The notes beneath the pieces were generated by a model. It was not told the DNA's origin and ran no database searches. It worked only from the letters and a program-made list of their open reading frames with translations. Both the position numbers and the translations under genes were made by a program. Shown one piece after another: positions 10,454 through 21,296 of a stretch of 64,000 bases of DNA; within the stretch, counting starts at the first letter, position 1; every line of letters begins with the position of its first letter. This DNA is from Roridomyces roridus. Its lineage: Eukaryota > Basidiomycota > Agaricomycetes > Agaricales > Mycenaceae. The DNA is taken from NCBI GenBank assembly GCA_029378245.1, contig JARKIF010000005.1, positions 1,736,001-1,800,000 on the forward strand. The letters are read 5' to 3'.

Positions 10454-13400
10454 ATGTTGCTCCAAGAGCGCAGGTCCGCGCGTCGCCTCTCTGCCTCTCT
10501 GGGCCCCGCTGCAAACCTCACTGTCTCGGGCTTTCTCCCCATGTCCCCGATTAGCGCGTCCCCGGTCTGCACCCCAACCAGTGTCATTCATTCCACAGAG
10601 AGTGTACCTCCAGAAGACCAGGCCGAGCCCGACGAGCCCTTTCGTCTTCGTGTTCTCCCGACGTGGATAGCCACACCCCCGACACCTCCACGGAGACCTA
10701 TTCGTCGGTCTGTGACCTGCGTTGTCCACCACCCACTGTCGCCTTCCGCGTCCTTGCCCTCGGCAGGTGGTCTCGCACCCGAACCACCACCTCGCCGTAT
10801 ACGTGCCTCGTCCGAGTCGTCTCTAACTCGGAGTTCGCTATCCCCGAGCGAGAACGAAGTGGCGTTTCGCACCCCTTCTACCGAGAGCGAATTCGGGAGC
10901 GAGCCAGTTCTTCTGGATCCCTGGGAGGTAGAAAAGGGCAAGGATGATGTCCGGAAGTACCATGCCCTCATGGAGCTGCTTACCACCGAGGTTAGCTATC
11001 TCGCCGACCTGCGCATTCTCTTCTCGGTATGCCGCTTCATCATTGCCCGGGCCTTTCTGAGTACCCATCATCCAGATCTACTTGCGTAACCTGCCTACGT
11101 TGTGCAGGACCACTTCCACCTTCAGCCGCGGCCCCAGCTCGAGAAATAATTCGCATACACATCTCCCAAGAACCTCGATGCTTTCTGATCCAGGGCTTTA
11201 CCCGCTTACTTCCATTCAAGCAAAGCCGAAGCCCTCGGCGCGACATGTCTTTACGGACCGTCAACTGGACTTGTTGACACGTAATGCAGAACAAGTTTTG
11301 CAGTTGCACGAAAACTTTGTGCAAGAACTGCGCGTGACGATGCTGCCGCTTGGATTTTCCATGGAAATGTCGGCGGATGCTGAGGCGGAGCAGGCAGAGC
11401 GAATAGGCAACGTCGATGCGGCTGTTGAGGAGGTATCAGCTAAATTTGCGACCGAGGTATGTGAACGAATCGCCATCTTTTTCCCAAAAGCTAACCGGTT
11501 CTCAGGCGTCGCGCTTTGACGCGTATCAGACGTTCTGCATAGGCCATCCAAAGGCACTGCAGGTTGTCCATCTCGTTCGGGATCAACATCCTGCTGAATG
11601 GGAAGCATACGAGCAACAATGTGCTTCAATGGTCGCCAGCATGAATGGAGAATCTTCAAGCTGCACAACAAGTCCTGATCGCTCTCCAGAGCGGGCGCCC
11701 CAGTCCTTCATGGGTCGCAAAAAGACCTCGTCGCTCACTTCCGTTGATGATGCCGTCCGCCGGGTACGATCGCGAGCGAACTCAATCAAGGAGCGGTCAA
11801 CCCACCGTCTTGCGTTTCTGGACTATATGATAAAGCCGATTCAGCGAATCTGCAAGTACCCGCTCCTCCTAGATCAGCTCCGCTCCCGCAACTCCACCCG
11901 GGCGATGGTGACTCCTTCCGCGCGTACCCACGTTGACGTCGTCGTCGAAAGCGCGGCGCAAGCTATGCGGCACGTTGCCAGTGCGGTCGACGAGGCTCGC
12001 CATAGGCAAGATGTCGCCATGCAATCTTCTTTGATTGTTTCGCGTATTTCCTTGTCCCATCCGTCAATGGCCACTTCAAACATGGCGGCCGCACATGCTA
12101 CGTTACACAGACTGACTCCGAGCTTTCTGTCTTCCCTCGGGACGTGTCTTCTTGCCGGTTCATTAGATGTGATGCACCACCAGTCATCGCGTCCCTCCAC
12201 TACAGGGGCCAACATAAACGCCAAGTATCTCGGAGCGTTCTTGTACCTCGGCGGGTATTTGATCCTCGTCAAGGTCAAGGGCAAGGTTTACGAGCCGAGG
12301 CATTGGTTCTCTCTCGCTGATTTCGACATTGTGGACTTGGAAGAAGAAGATAGTATGTCCATATTCCATTTCCGAAACGCGAGTTTAAATTTACTGCAGC
12401 TTCTCTGCCTTGTACATTCAGCTTGACATGCAAAGGTCATCAGTTTGACCTGACCGCCGCCTGTCAGAAGGAAAAGGACGCGTGGCTCAGTTCGATACAC
12501 GAGTCCCGACTCCATCCTCCGAGCTGGATCAACGAGCCTACTGTGAGTATCCATCTCGACGGCAAAGGCGAAACGGTTCCCTCGACGCTAGATGGGCCGT
12601 ATGAGATGATCAATGCGTTGCCGACGATTCAGTCACTGCCGGAGTTGGCCAAGGACGACATTTCTCCGGACTTGACAGAATCCGTTCTAGCTGCTTTCCG
12701 AGGCCAAGTCCCACAGAACCCCGAAGTCTTGAAAGCGGAAATGCCTTCCAAACCAGAAGCCGTAACCAGCCGCCGTTCATCCACTGCTTCTGTCAAGGCC
12801 ATTTTTACGCCGACTTCCGATGCGGATACTATCCTCATACGCCGCTCCTCGCCCGCTGCACGTTCGCAAGTTGACCAAGGCCTTCAGGACGTCATATCCG
12901 AGCCTGTGTTGGCCGCACGGTCGTATGCTAGCACTCGGGAGGAGCTCTTCCAAGCACCCAAGATCCTCCGTTCTTTCCCCCGCTCCAACTCGGCGCTCAG
13001 TTTGACTGGGTTGACCAAGAACAGGCTCTCTCGCCATGAGAGTGTCCGCGTTCCCCGAAGGAAGAGCCTGGCGGCGGAGGACAAGACCTCGGCCACTTTG
13101 GGCAGGCAAAAGCAGCGGCTTAAAAAGCTCAGCATCATATCGACGTCAGAGGCTGAGAGCTTGTACCAACCACCATCGGACCTCTCTGCGTCCACGTTCT
13201 CTCAATGCTCGTCTCTGACGTCGGCTCTCACGAGCCCGGCTTCAGACTCGCCGCCTATTTCTGAGCAGATCCCCGGATCGCGCAGACCGTCGATAGTGAC
13301 GCATAGTGTGCGGACGAGTCCCGCGCAACTCGAGTGTTTGACCTCCTCGCCTGCCGCGAGTACCAGCAGCAAGAATTCTGATAGCTACAGAACGCTGACA

Positions 13401-13730
13401 CAAGGCTTCTTGAGGCGCTGGACCAAGGGTCACCGCCGCTCGCGCAGTGCACCGGACGACCAAAACATCCCCGATGCTGCGTCACGAGCCCAGTCTCCCG
13501 TGCTGCCTGAAGTCGAGTTTGGTGCTGCTTTATCGTTGACTGTTTCGCCGGAGCAAATAATTCAAGCTCCGGCTCCAACGGTCGTGCCTCGACTACTCTC
13601 TCCTGGTGCCCCCGTTGCATTCCGCCATTCGTCTGCCGAGAGCCCGGCGACACCCTTTCCTTTACCCACTTCCAAGAAGAGTTCAATCTTCAAACGCTTG
13701 AGAGGTATTGACCTCGGCCTCACTCCTTGA
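10454..13730 (+). CDS. Rho guanine nucleotide exchange factor (DH-PH domains)
   Basis: Proteins of this type load GTP onto Rho/Cdc42-family GTPases at the plasma membrane. Four exons (10454-11026, 11076-11456, 11506-12352, 12400-13730) give about 1043 aa. The first 170 residues are Ser/Pro-rich. The DH domain starts at KYHALMELLTTEVSYLADL (conserved region 1), and conserved region 3 is LAFLDYMIKPIQRICKYPLLL. A PH-like domain follows, with WFSLADFDIVDLEEED and then LPCTFSLTCKGHQFDLTAA. The acceptor at 12399 was chosen over the nearer CAG at 12421 because only it keeps the frame and the conserved PH strand. The last 350 residues are a Ser-rich, probably phosphorylated tail. The ATG at 10454 has an ACCACC context. 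A second RhoGEF gene lies downstream in convergent orientation. Which Rho protein it acts on cannot be read from the sequence. Confidence 0.9.
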
Positions 13731-13806
13731 TTTCCCTCTTGCCACTCTCCCTCCTTCTTGTTACCCAGCATTTTCAATACCCAGCACGCAATCTTGTACT
13801 CATACT

Positions 13807-14376
13807 CACATCGCATATTGTATATTTTAAAGATTAGCTAGATAGAGATACAACTTGGTACGAATTAGGCCGCCACATCCAGACCAAATGCAGCATGCGG
13901 TCCGGCGCGCCCGCCACTTTTTACATTGCAAAGCAACTCGGAGAACTCGCACAAATGGTCTACTGGTGTTCAGAACAAGACCCTTTCACTTTGCTGCACA
14001 TCTCTTCCGCAAAGCCCATCTCGTGCGTTCTTGGCTGAGTTGCAAATTGAGCCGCTTTCAACCGGCCACCTCGACCAAGGTTATGGGTTCGAATCCCTAA
14101 GCCGCACAAAGGGAGTAGCAGTCCTACGGCAGCAAATTTGACCACTGCCTAGAAAAGACGTGCTCCCAGACTGCCTGAGGATGAACCCCCGTCAGGCAGG
14201 GTATTGGATTTTTCCCTTTTTGAAAGGAAACTTTCTTTGACCAACTACTTTCGCGCTACCCTCTCCTTCACCAAAGAGCAGTTCAAGTAATATATAGCTT
14301 CGGGTAGTACATGGATACACACATCGCATATCGTATATTTTAAAGATCAGCGTCACATACATAGATAGAGATACAA
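13807..14376. repeat. Direct duplication (about 50 bp) flanking the spacer between the RhoGEF genes
   Basis: The sequence beginning CACATCGCATAT, then GTATATTTTAAAGAT, then ATAGATAGAGATACAA-type sequence occurs at 13807-13854 and again, in the same orientation, at 14320-14376. The second copy has a small internal insertion (GTCACATACA). The two copies bound a 465-bp interval that contains the tRNA-like element. The copies are imperfect, so the duplication is not recent. Apart from this and the tRNA-like element I see no gene in 13731-14400. Confidence 0.7.
14023..14108 (+). other. tRNA-like element or SINE-type relic with pol III A and B boxes
   Basis: TGGCTGAGTTGC (14032-14043) matches the pol III A-box consensus at all but the last base. 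GGGTTCGAATCCC (14085-14097) is a perfect B box and T-loop. Their spacing would fit a class II (Leu/Ser-like) tRNA of about 85 nt, and GTGCG at 14023 can pair with CGCAC at 14103. However, the T stem has two mismatches, the acceptor stem is out of the normal register with the A box, and the anticodon arm is irregular. It is therefore more likely a decayed tRNA or tRNA-derived SINE than a working tRNA. Confidence 0.35.
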
Positions 14377-14400
14377 TCAATCCTAACTTCAAGTTAGGTC

Positions 14401-17400
14401 CTAAGGAATCAGCCCGTGTGCGCGTAAAAGTGCTCCCCATCTGCACAAAAAATCAATATCCGTCTCAAGAGGAACAGAATCCACGTACTCTTCTTGCTGC
14501 AGTTCTGTTTCTGCCAGCCGCCGCTTTAATTGTCTGACGACTCGTTAGATTACGCCGCTGGAGCGCATACACCACTCACGAGTTTTCTTTCGTCAATGCA
14601 TTTCTGTTCTCTTTCGTCTGCCGGAGATCAGTGGTCATTGATGCCCACGCCTCATCATCCGGCAGATTGGCATCATTGTACATGCTGTCCAACTCTTCGT
14701 TAAAGGCCTGTAGACCGTTCAGCGGGCATTATGAACAACTTGCTGGATTCAACACACCTCGTACATGATCTCCTTCTCCGCGGTCGCATCGGCCAGCAAA
14801 CTCTTGACCAACTCGCACTGCCGCCGAGCGTTCTGGAGTTCGAGCCGAGCTTTTTCAAGCTCCGATGATTTCTGTCACAGGTGAATTGATGTGCAGAGTG
14901 AAAATCATTTGTCGCTCACCTCCTTGAGATCGTACGTCAGTTGATGAATCCCACTCTCCAACGTGTCGTGATTGGATGCCACTCGAGCCAGTCCTTCATC
15001 AGCCTCGGAAGCAAGAGTGCTCAACGAGCGACGAATCTCGTCGGTCCGGTTGTTGGACACTGTGACGGGCGTGTCCATAGTCACAGTCATGCTGCGAGGC
15101 CGACGAGGAGTCCCTTCGCCTTGTCGCCGATTAATCAACTGTCGCATCTCTTCCATCCGGTCAAGAGCTGCTTGCGTCTAATAGAAATGATCAGATCTGA
15201 ACTAGAAACGGAAACAGGAGCACTTACCATCGGAGGCGCATTACGCTGCGGCGTCCGTGCCAACTTGCTGGGCGAAGCCGGCCGCATAATTTCATCAACA
15301 GAATCAGAGTGTAGCTCTTCAATCTCCAACTTCATCCGCTTCACAGCTCGGTGAGAGGACTCGACGTCCTCCTTGGTCATCTTGGACAGCCGGACCAGCC
15401 GTTGCGGTGACTGAGGTTCGTCGCTCTTGGACGCAAGAGTCCGCATGGCCAACGTCCTTGTACTACGCACTTGAGGCGACACTATCCGCGGAGAATCGAG
15501 AGTGTTCGCTCTCGCTCTCGACAACGGCGAACTGCGAGACGCTGGCTTGCGTACCGTTGTCGTCGTCGTAGCAGAAGATGAAGCCTCGGCAGTGCTCCTA
15601 ACCGAAGCCTTCTTCTTGATAGATAAAGGCTCCACACCTCCCCCTCCCGTAGCAGGGACGTTCGTATTTGTAGGAGCAGAGCTTGGTTTGGGGGTGGCAT
15701 CTGTATTGCCGGCAGGGAAGAAAGGTTGACGTTTGCTCCGCGGAATACCGGTTCGCACAGGCACAGCGCGCTGCAGTCTCGCGGCATTGGCGTTTTCGAG
15801 AGCAAGATCATCGTCCATGGAAGGAAGGTCAGTAGTTGGGGCAGTGTCCATCAGTGGACTCTTCGAGGCTGGAAGCGGAGAGGGACTTCTAGGCCCCAAT
15901 GGGCGCCGCTCGGACGAAGGCTGGGACAGGGATGGGGATTGGCGCGGAGGGAAGGATATCGGGTCATTAAAGTTAGAGTCGGTCGTACGACTAGTCGTCT
16001 CTCCAGAAGCCCGCGAAAGCGGTCGTCGAGGAGGGTCGTCTACGTCAAACAAGTTAACAGGCCGTTGGAACGCGAAGAGAAGGCAGCGCACCTTCGTATA
16101 TCGTTGCTTCCGACGGGTTTAGTAAAGGAACAGGGGCGAGCGTCTTGCCATGTTGATTCTTGCTGTTCTTCCTGGCCAACGCCAGCTGTGCAGCCAGATC
16201 TCGCTCGGTGGAGTCGATTTGCAGGTAATGATCTTGAATGGTGCGGTCGTCATCTTCGAGGTCGCTATAATCAACCATCGAATCCCCGTCTCTTGACCTC
16301 GAACTATTCCTTGACCCGGCCCTCGAAACACTCCGGCTCTCAGGCTCTGGAGTACCGCTGTTTGATCTGCTCTTCCTGAGCACATTCCTTGACCTCGCGG
16401 ACGACCTAGTCCGCATCGAATCATCATCATCCATGGTCGTCGCAGTCGAATTAGACCGCCTCGAAAACTTGGTCAGACTGCCGTCTCCAGTAGTTGTGGT
16501 CTGGGTATATACAGAAGACCGACTGGCCGTCGACTTGGTGCGTTTATGACCATTCACCGAGCCCCCAAAGAAATCACCCATAGAGGATCCAGGTCGGGCA
16601 TTGAAGAGGTTCCTGGAAATGGCATCTAAACCAAATATCGCAGCCTTTGAGCGCGCAGTCGGCGTGCCCGGTACAGAGTTCCTTCCCGTCCGGAACTCGA
16701 ACAGACCAAATTGATGAACTAGAATAATGTAAAGATGAGCTGCATATCAAGGGCAAGAACTCACTCGTTAGAATTATTCGAGACGGCACGCGAGCGGTCT
16801 GGACAATATCTTCTTCGCCGGGGTCGGAGGGATCACTGGAAGTGACTTTATAACGACAAACACCGCCTGCCAGAGGCTGTAATCGAATGACACCAAAGGG
16901 CGGGCCACCAACGCCAAAAGGAATCTTGTCCGCCGACCCTAAAGCATCGATGTGTACGACAATTTTGGTCTATAAAACTGTCAGTGGGCCTCTTGGACTG
17001 TCGAGTTACTCCTGACCTTTTTCGGTTCTTGAAGGAAAGCCGTACGTTGGTAAACGTTATAGTACGTCCGAGCCACTGTGACCCGACTGCCCTTTGATTC
17101 CACCTCCATCTCCTCTGCCCTGAGCACAACCGATTGACCAGAACGTGCCCTATAGGTGGCCTGAACCCTCCAGAGATTCTCCAGGAACCTCTGTTTCTCG
17201 GATTCGGTCTGGGCCGGATTCAGGTTCACCGGCGCAGGCGGATTGACCACCGACAGGGATCGAAACGCGCGTCCAGACCACCGCTCATTCTGGTCAAGGG
17301 GCGGATTCTCCAGATACAAGTGGATGTCGGCACCACCAACGTCAGTAGCAACGACCTCTGTCACGTCAACGACGCCTTTGCAAGTCATCCCGCTCTTCTT

Positions 17401-18605
17401 CTTGTTAGTGGGTCGACCACCGGTCCTTGTCAGCTTATCGAGCTCATCGAGTCCAGCGAGAGCACGACCACCCTTCTCGCCGTTACCAGGTCGTTTGACA
17501 ATCAAAAGTTTGTCGTCGAAGAGGAAGAGTGTGCAATGGAGAGATCCTCCGGACGAGCTATTGACGGAAGCCGCAGATGAGATGGGCGCGTCGTTGTCTT
17601 CGACATCGATGCAGTCAATGAAGCGGCGCGAATTGGAAAACAAGTCGGGTGGGAAGCCCTCGATGGTTGAGCTGAGGCAATAAAATATGCCAGCGCGCTT
17701 GGTCTCTTCGTCCGGTTCGGCCAACGCAATCTTGCTGGCGAGTTCGTCTGCTTCGGCCAGTTTAGCGCGTTGCGGATCATCGGGGGCCATATGCTTCATC
17801 ATCGTCCGAAACATCAGAGTGTATTGAGGTATCCGCTGCACTGGATTTATGAGAAGTTCGCGAAGGCCCACGCGATTTCTGGATTCCGAAGATTGGTATT
17901 TGATCCGCTAAGCAAAGTTGAGAGTGATAGATGAAATCGAACATGGAGATTACACACATCAATGTAAGCTGCAAACGGGGAGGACTTTCTCGACACCTCG
18001 CGCTCGAAAATCAATTGAGCATCCTCGCGTTTGACGTAGTATTGTTTATACTGCTCGAAACCTCGCAGCTCCTTGAAGTGGCGGAGCGCGACGTCCCCTA
18101 CACCGCCGACAGACTTTGCACCGTTCGGAGCCAGCATTTTCTCCAAATCCGTAAGAAAGGCCTCATTGACGGGCAAGAGGTTATCCACGTTCCCAAAGAG
18201 TGTATTGGCCTCGTAGGCGGGAATGATAGCGGTGCTTTTGCTCCGGGCAAAGTTGCGTAACGGGTCAGCGTAATCGACCTTCAAGGAGCGCAGACGCTTG
18301 ACGTAGGAGCGTTCTGTGTCCACGAGCTCGTTGATGGCGGAGACGAGGGCAGAGGTGTTTGTGAGGGTACGTTTCCTCGGACCGACGCGGTCCTGCGGAT
18401 GCAAGTAAGTGTTGTGTGGCATGGGAAATCGAATAGACCCACCGCCTCTCCGGTGGCAGAATCAGGGGTCGGGGAGAGCATGTTGGTGTCTGACGCAGAC
18501 ACTGTATCGCCCAAGGACAAGACAAGGTCCTGGATATCTGGTGCAAAGTTAGTAGATTCGAGCCAGTGTCTTCTCGAAACTTGCCTTCAGGAAGTCTTCT
18601 GCCAT
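14401..18605 (-). CDS. Large DH-domain RhoGEF with C-terminal coiled coil
   Basis: Eleven exons, all phases consistent, give about 1240 aa. They are 18581-18605, 18443-18537, 17958-18392, 17017-17907, 16765-16969, 16092-16718, 15228-16039, 14920-15177, 14758-14871, 14580-14707 and 14401-14533. The DH domain starts at INELVDTERSYVKRLRSLK near residue 55 and contains GLRELLINPVQRIPQYTLMF, the hallmark helix. A PH-like region follows (TLFLFDDKLLIVKRP, then a strand-rich stretch to GGVCRYKVTSSDP). The middle 450 residues are Ser/Arg/Pro-rich and low in complexity. The last 200 form a heptad-rich coiled coil (LEKARLELQNARRQCELVKS). The tiny first exon encodes MAEDFLKA. It runs convergent with the first RhoGEF and divergent from tRNase Z. 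The subfamily is uncertain; S. pombe Gef3-like and Bud3-like families are candidates. Confidence 0.87.
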
Positions 18606-18859
18606 TCTCGGAGCCTTCTACCACGACACCGCAAAAGAAAACGCGCTTGGTGAGAGTGGAGGGTTCGGCGCGTGCCCTTGGCTCGTCGCCGGTGGAGAGT
18701 GGGATGGTTTTTCTTGGGGACGTGCTAAGGGCCATAGCGGACGCGCTGAGGGACGCCCGGAGGGAGAGACGGAGGGGGGACGAGTATGTCCTTATGACGG
18801 CAGAGGAATTCAAGGTCAACAAGGGCACGATCACGCCTGTGGCTGTCCAAACAAAGGTG

Positions 18860-20179
18860 ATGTCGGCCAATGCCATCGTCAACACTCTCAAGCGCAAGTC
18901 TATACAGTCCCTCAAGGAAGCCACCAGGCCCGCCTTCAGCGATGTACAGATCACCTTTCTCGGGACGGCTTCTGCCCAGCCCTCCTCGACCCGCAACCAC
19001 TCGGCATTGGCACTGCGATTAGGTTCCGATGTCTGGCTATTCGACTGTGGAGGTGCGTGCACCTTTGTTTCCGCGGGGGAAAACAACTGAAGTTCTACAG
19101 AGGCGACGCAGCACCAGCTGCAGCGTAGTGCAGTCAAGATGGGCAAGATTGAAAAAATATTCATCACACATACGCACGGCGACCATATTTTTGGTCTCCT
19201 TCCCCTGCTTGCAGGCATTCTCAATGGCGCAGGTGGTGCTGCAGACGGCACAGAGGATCCCAGGGCTCGCATCGACGTGGATAACCCTGTAAAAAATATT
19301 TTTCTTTCTCTGACTCGTACTAACTCACTCCAGGTTGTTGAAATATATGGCCCCCTTGGGACGCGCGCATATGTACGGACAGGTCTCAAATACACCCAAT
19401 CTCTACTCGGCCTCCCGTACGTCGTTCACGAACTGCGGCTCCCATGGGACCCCCAATCTGGCGACCACACCAACCTCCCTCGCCACCGCGCCGAGTCACC
19501 CAATGGCCGGAACATCCAACAAGTCGACGGTGTCTGGCCGAACATCTACCAAGACCCCCGGGTCTCCGTCTCTGCTGCCCCTATCCTGCACTCCGTCCCA
19601 TGTGTCGGCTACGTTGTCACCGAATCAGACGTCCCCGGTAAAATCGACCCCAAAAAATATATCCCTGAGCTCCAGCGAACCAACACGCCAATGGAGGTCA
19701 TGCGTCGTTTGCAGCAAGGGGAGAGCGTCGAGCTCAGCGATGGCACGGTCCTCCACGGACCCCCTCGTCGAGCAGGCCGAAAGCTCTGCATTCTAGGTGA
19801 TACCTACGACCCCTCGGCCATCGTGCCCCTGGCTCTCAACGCAGACTTGTTGATCCACGAAGCAACCAACGCCCACCTCCCCGGCATCGACCCAGACACC
19901 AAACCCGAGGATACGCACGAAAGCATCGAGGCTAGGACGCGATCAAGGGGCCACTCGACGCCTCAGATGGCCGGAGTCTTTGGGAAACGCATAGGCGCGC
20001 GGCAGCTCATCCTGAACCACTTTTCAGCCCGCTATGCAGGCAATGACGACGTCAATGAGGAATCCAAAAAGATCATGACTGCGATTGGTGCGCTGGCGGC
20101 GCAGGAATTTGGCAGCGAGGTGGCTTGCGCCCGGGACTTGATGAGCGTGAACATTGCTTTGCCATCACCACCACCATGA
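18860..20179 (+). CDS. TRZ1: tRNase Z, short form (tRNA 3'-end endonuclease)
   Basis: tRNase Z removes the 3' trailer of precursor tRNAs (metallo-beta-lactamase fold, zinc-dependent). Three exons (18860-19052, 19101-19288, 19334-20179) give about 408 aa, the short single-domain form. Family motifs appear in order: ITFLGTASAQPSSTRNHSAL (motif I), DCGEATQHQL, the metal-binding HTHGDHIFGL, GDTYD, LLIHEAT, GHSTPQMAG and LNHFSARY. The start is uncertain. I chose the ATG at 18860 (MSANAIVNTLKRK); in-frame ATGs at 18794 and 18704 would add 22 or 52 residues and could give a basic, organelle-targeting leader. It ends 8 bp from the stop of the convergent THOC7 gene. All catalytic residues that I can see are present. 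Confidence 0.93.
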
Positions 20180-20187
20180 TAATGTAT

Positions 20188-21232
20188 TCAAATGTCTTCT
20201 GGAGGTTCAGATAATTCGCTGCTCTGATCACTAGCCTCGCCTTCTTCCAACTCCTCATCCCTCCGCTTTTTGCCCTTGTTCTTGACCACCTCGCGCTCCT
20301 CCTCCAACTCCCCCATCTCGATATCCGTTTCTTCAGCAGGCAGAGTGACATCCAGCACAGTGTCCTCCCCTTCTTCCACTTCCATTTTATCTGGCACCCC
20401 AGGGCCGTCGGCTGTCCCAGCATCGCCCGCTTCAGGCGCAGGTGTATCCTCCGGAGACCCAGCATCTTTGCCCATAAACCTCAGTGAGCTCAAATCCGTC
20501 ACAATGGTGTCCAAAGCCGCCTTTTGAGCTTGAATGAGACGATTTTGCGTGTCGTGTTCAGCTCGAATAGCAGCCATGTCGTTTTCCAAAGATTGTATAG
20601 ACCTAGCTTTTAGTTAGTCTCTGAATCAAAGAACGCGTCGTGAACGCACAACTCCAATTCCTCTCGACTCGGCAGCGTGTTAACCTTCTCGGCCACAAAA
20701 TCATACTCCATTTTGCGCTTTCGCAGCATCTGCTCGTGTTCGAGCCCAGTTTTGAGCTGCTCAATCTGTCCGCGCAGCGTCCCATGCTCGAGATCTAGCA
20801 AAGGACGCGTTCAGGTTTTCAGCAACAAGAGAGAGAACGACGCACTGATCCTCTCCTTCTCCCTCTGATACTCCTCAACCTGCCTCGCCTCCGCGTCGCA
20901 AATCATCACACTCTTCTTCAACAACAGCTGGAACGACGCCAACTCGACCAAAAACGCCTCCCTCGCATCCTCGAGCGACGGTGGTGGGCTCGTCGATCCC
21001 GGGGCTGGAACAGGCAAGACGAGCGGCGGACGCGAGAGCGAAGTGTAGTGGTGGAACTTTTTGATCACTCGCCGGAGGGGTCGTTCGTCGTTAATGTTTA
21101 TGATACGCATGTGAATTATATTGTCTAGAAACTGGATGAGCTTTAGCCCTCGACAGAGTCTCCCAGCTGACCTTCTTCCTCTGTAGTCAGTGAGGAAGGC
21201 GTTGGTGCGGTGGGCGCGTCGGGAGGAGGCAT
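20188..21232 (-). CDS. THOC7: THO complex subunit 7
   Basis: THOC7 is a coiled-coil subunit of THO/TREX, which couples transcription to mRNA packaging and export in the nucleus. Four exons (21172-21232, 20846-21124, 20650-20794, 20188-20602) give about 299 aa. Diagnostic sequence is at the N-terminus: LTTEEEDNIIHMRI, then NDERPLRRVIKKFHHY, then FLVELASFQLLLKKS. A long coiled coil follows to about residue 190 (EHEQMLRKRKMEYDFVAEKV, SREELE). The C-terminal third is acidic, with a KNKGKKRRDEE patch and an acidic end. The first intron has a GTCAGC donor. It is convergent with tRNase Z, with only 8 bp between the stop codons, so the 3' UTRs must overlap. The family call rests on the N-terminal block; the tail is not diagnostic. 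Confidence 0.9.
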
Positions 21233-21296
21233 GATGCAGAGTTATTTGGTCATACATTGGCTATACACAAGCATTATTTATTTAACGATACAGCGT

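Noticed and set aside
18265..19395. 376-codon minus-strand ORF across the RhoGEF 5' end and tRNase Z
   Set aside because: It overlaps two well-supported genes and has no recognisable motif.
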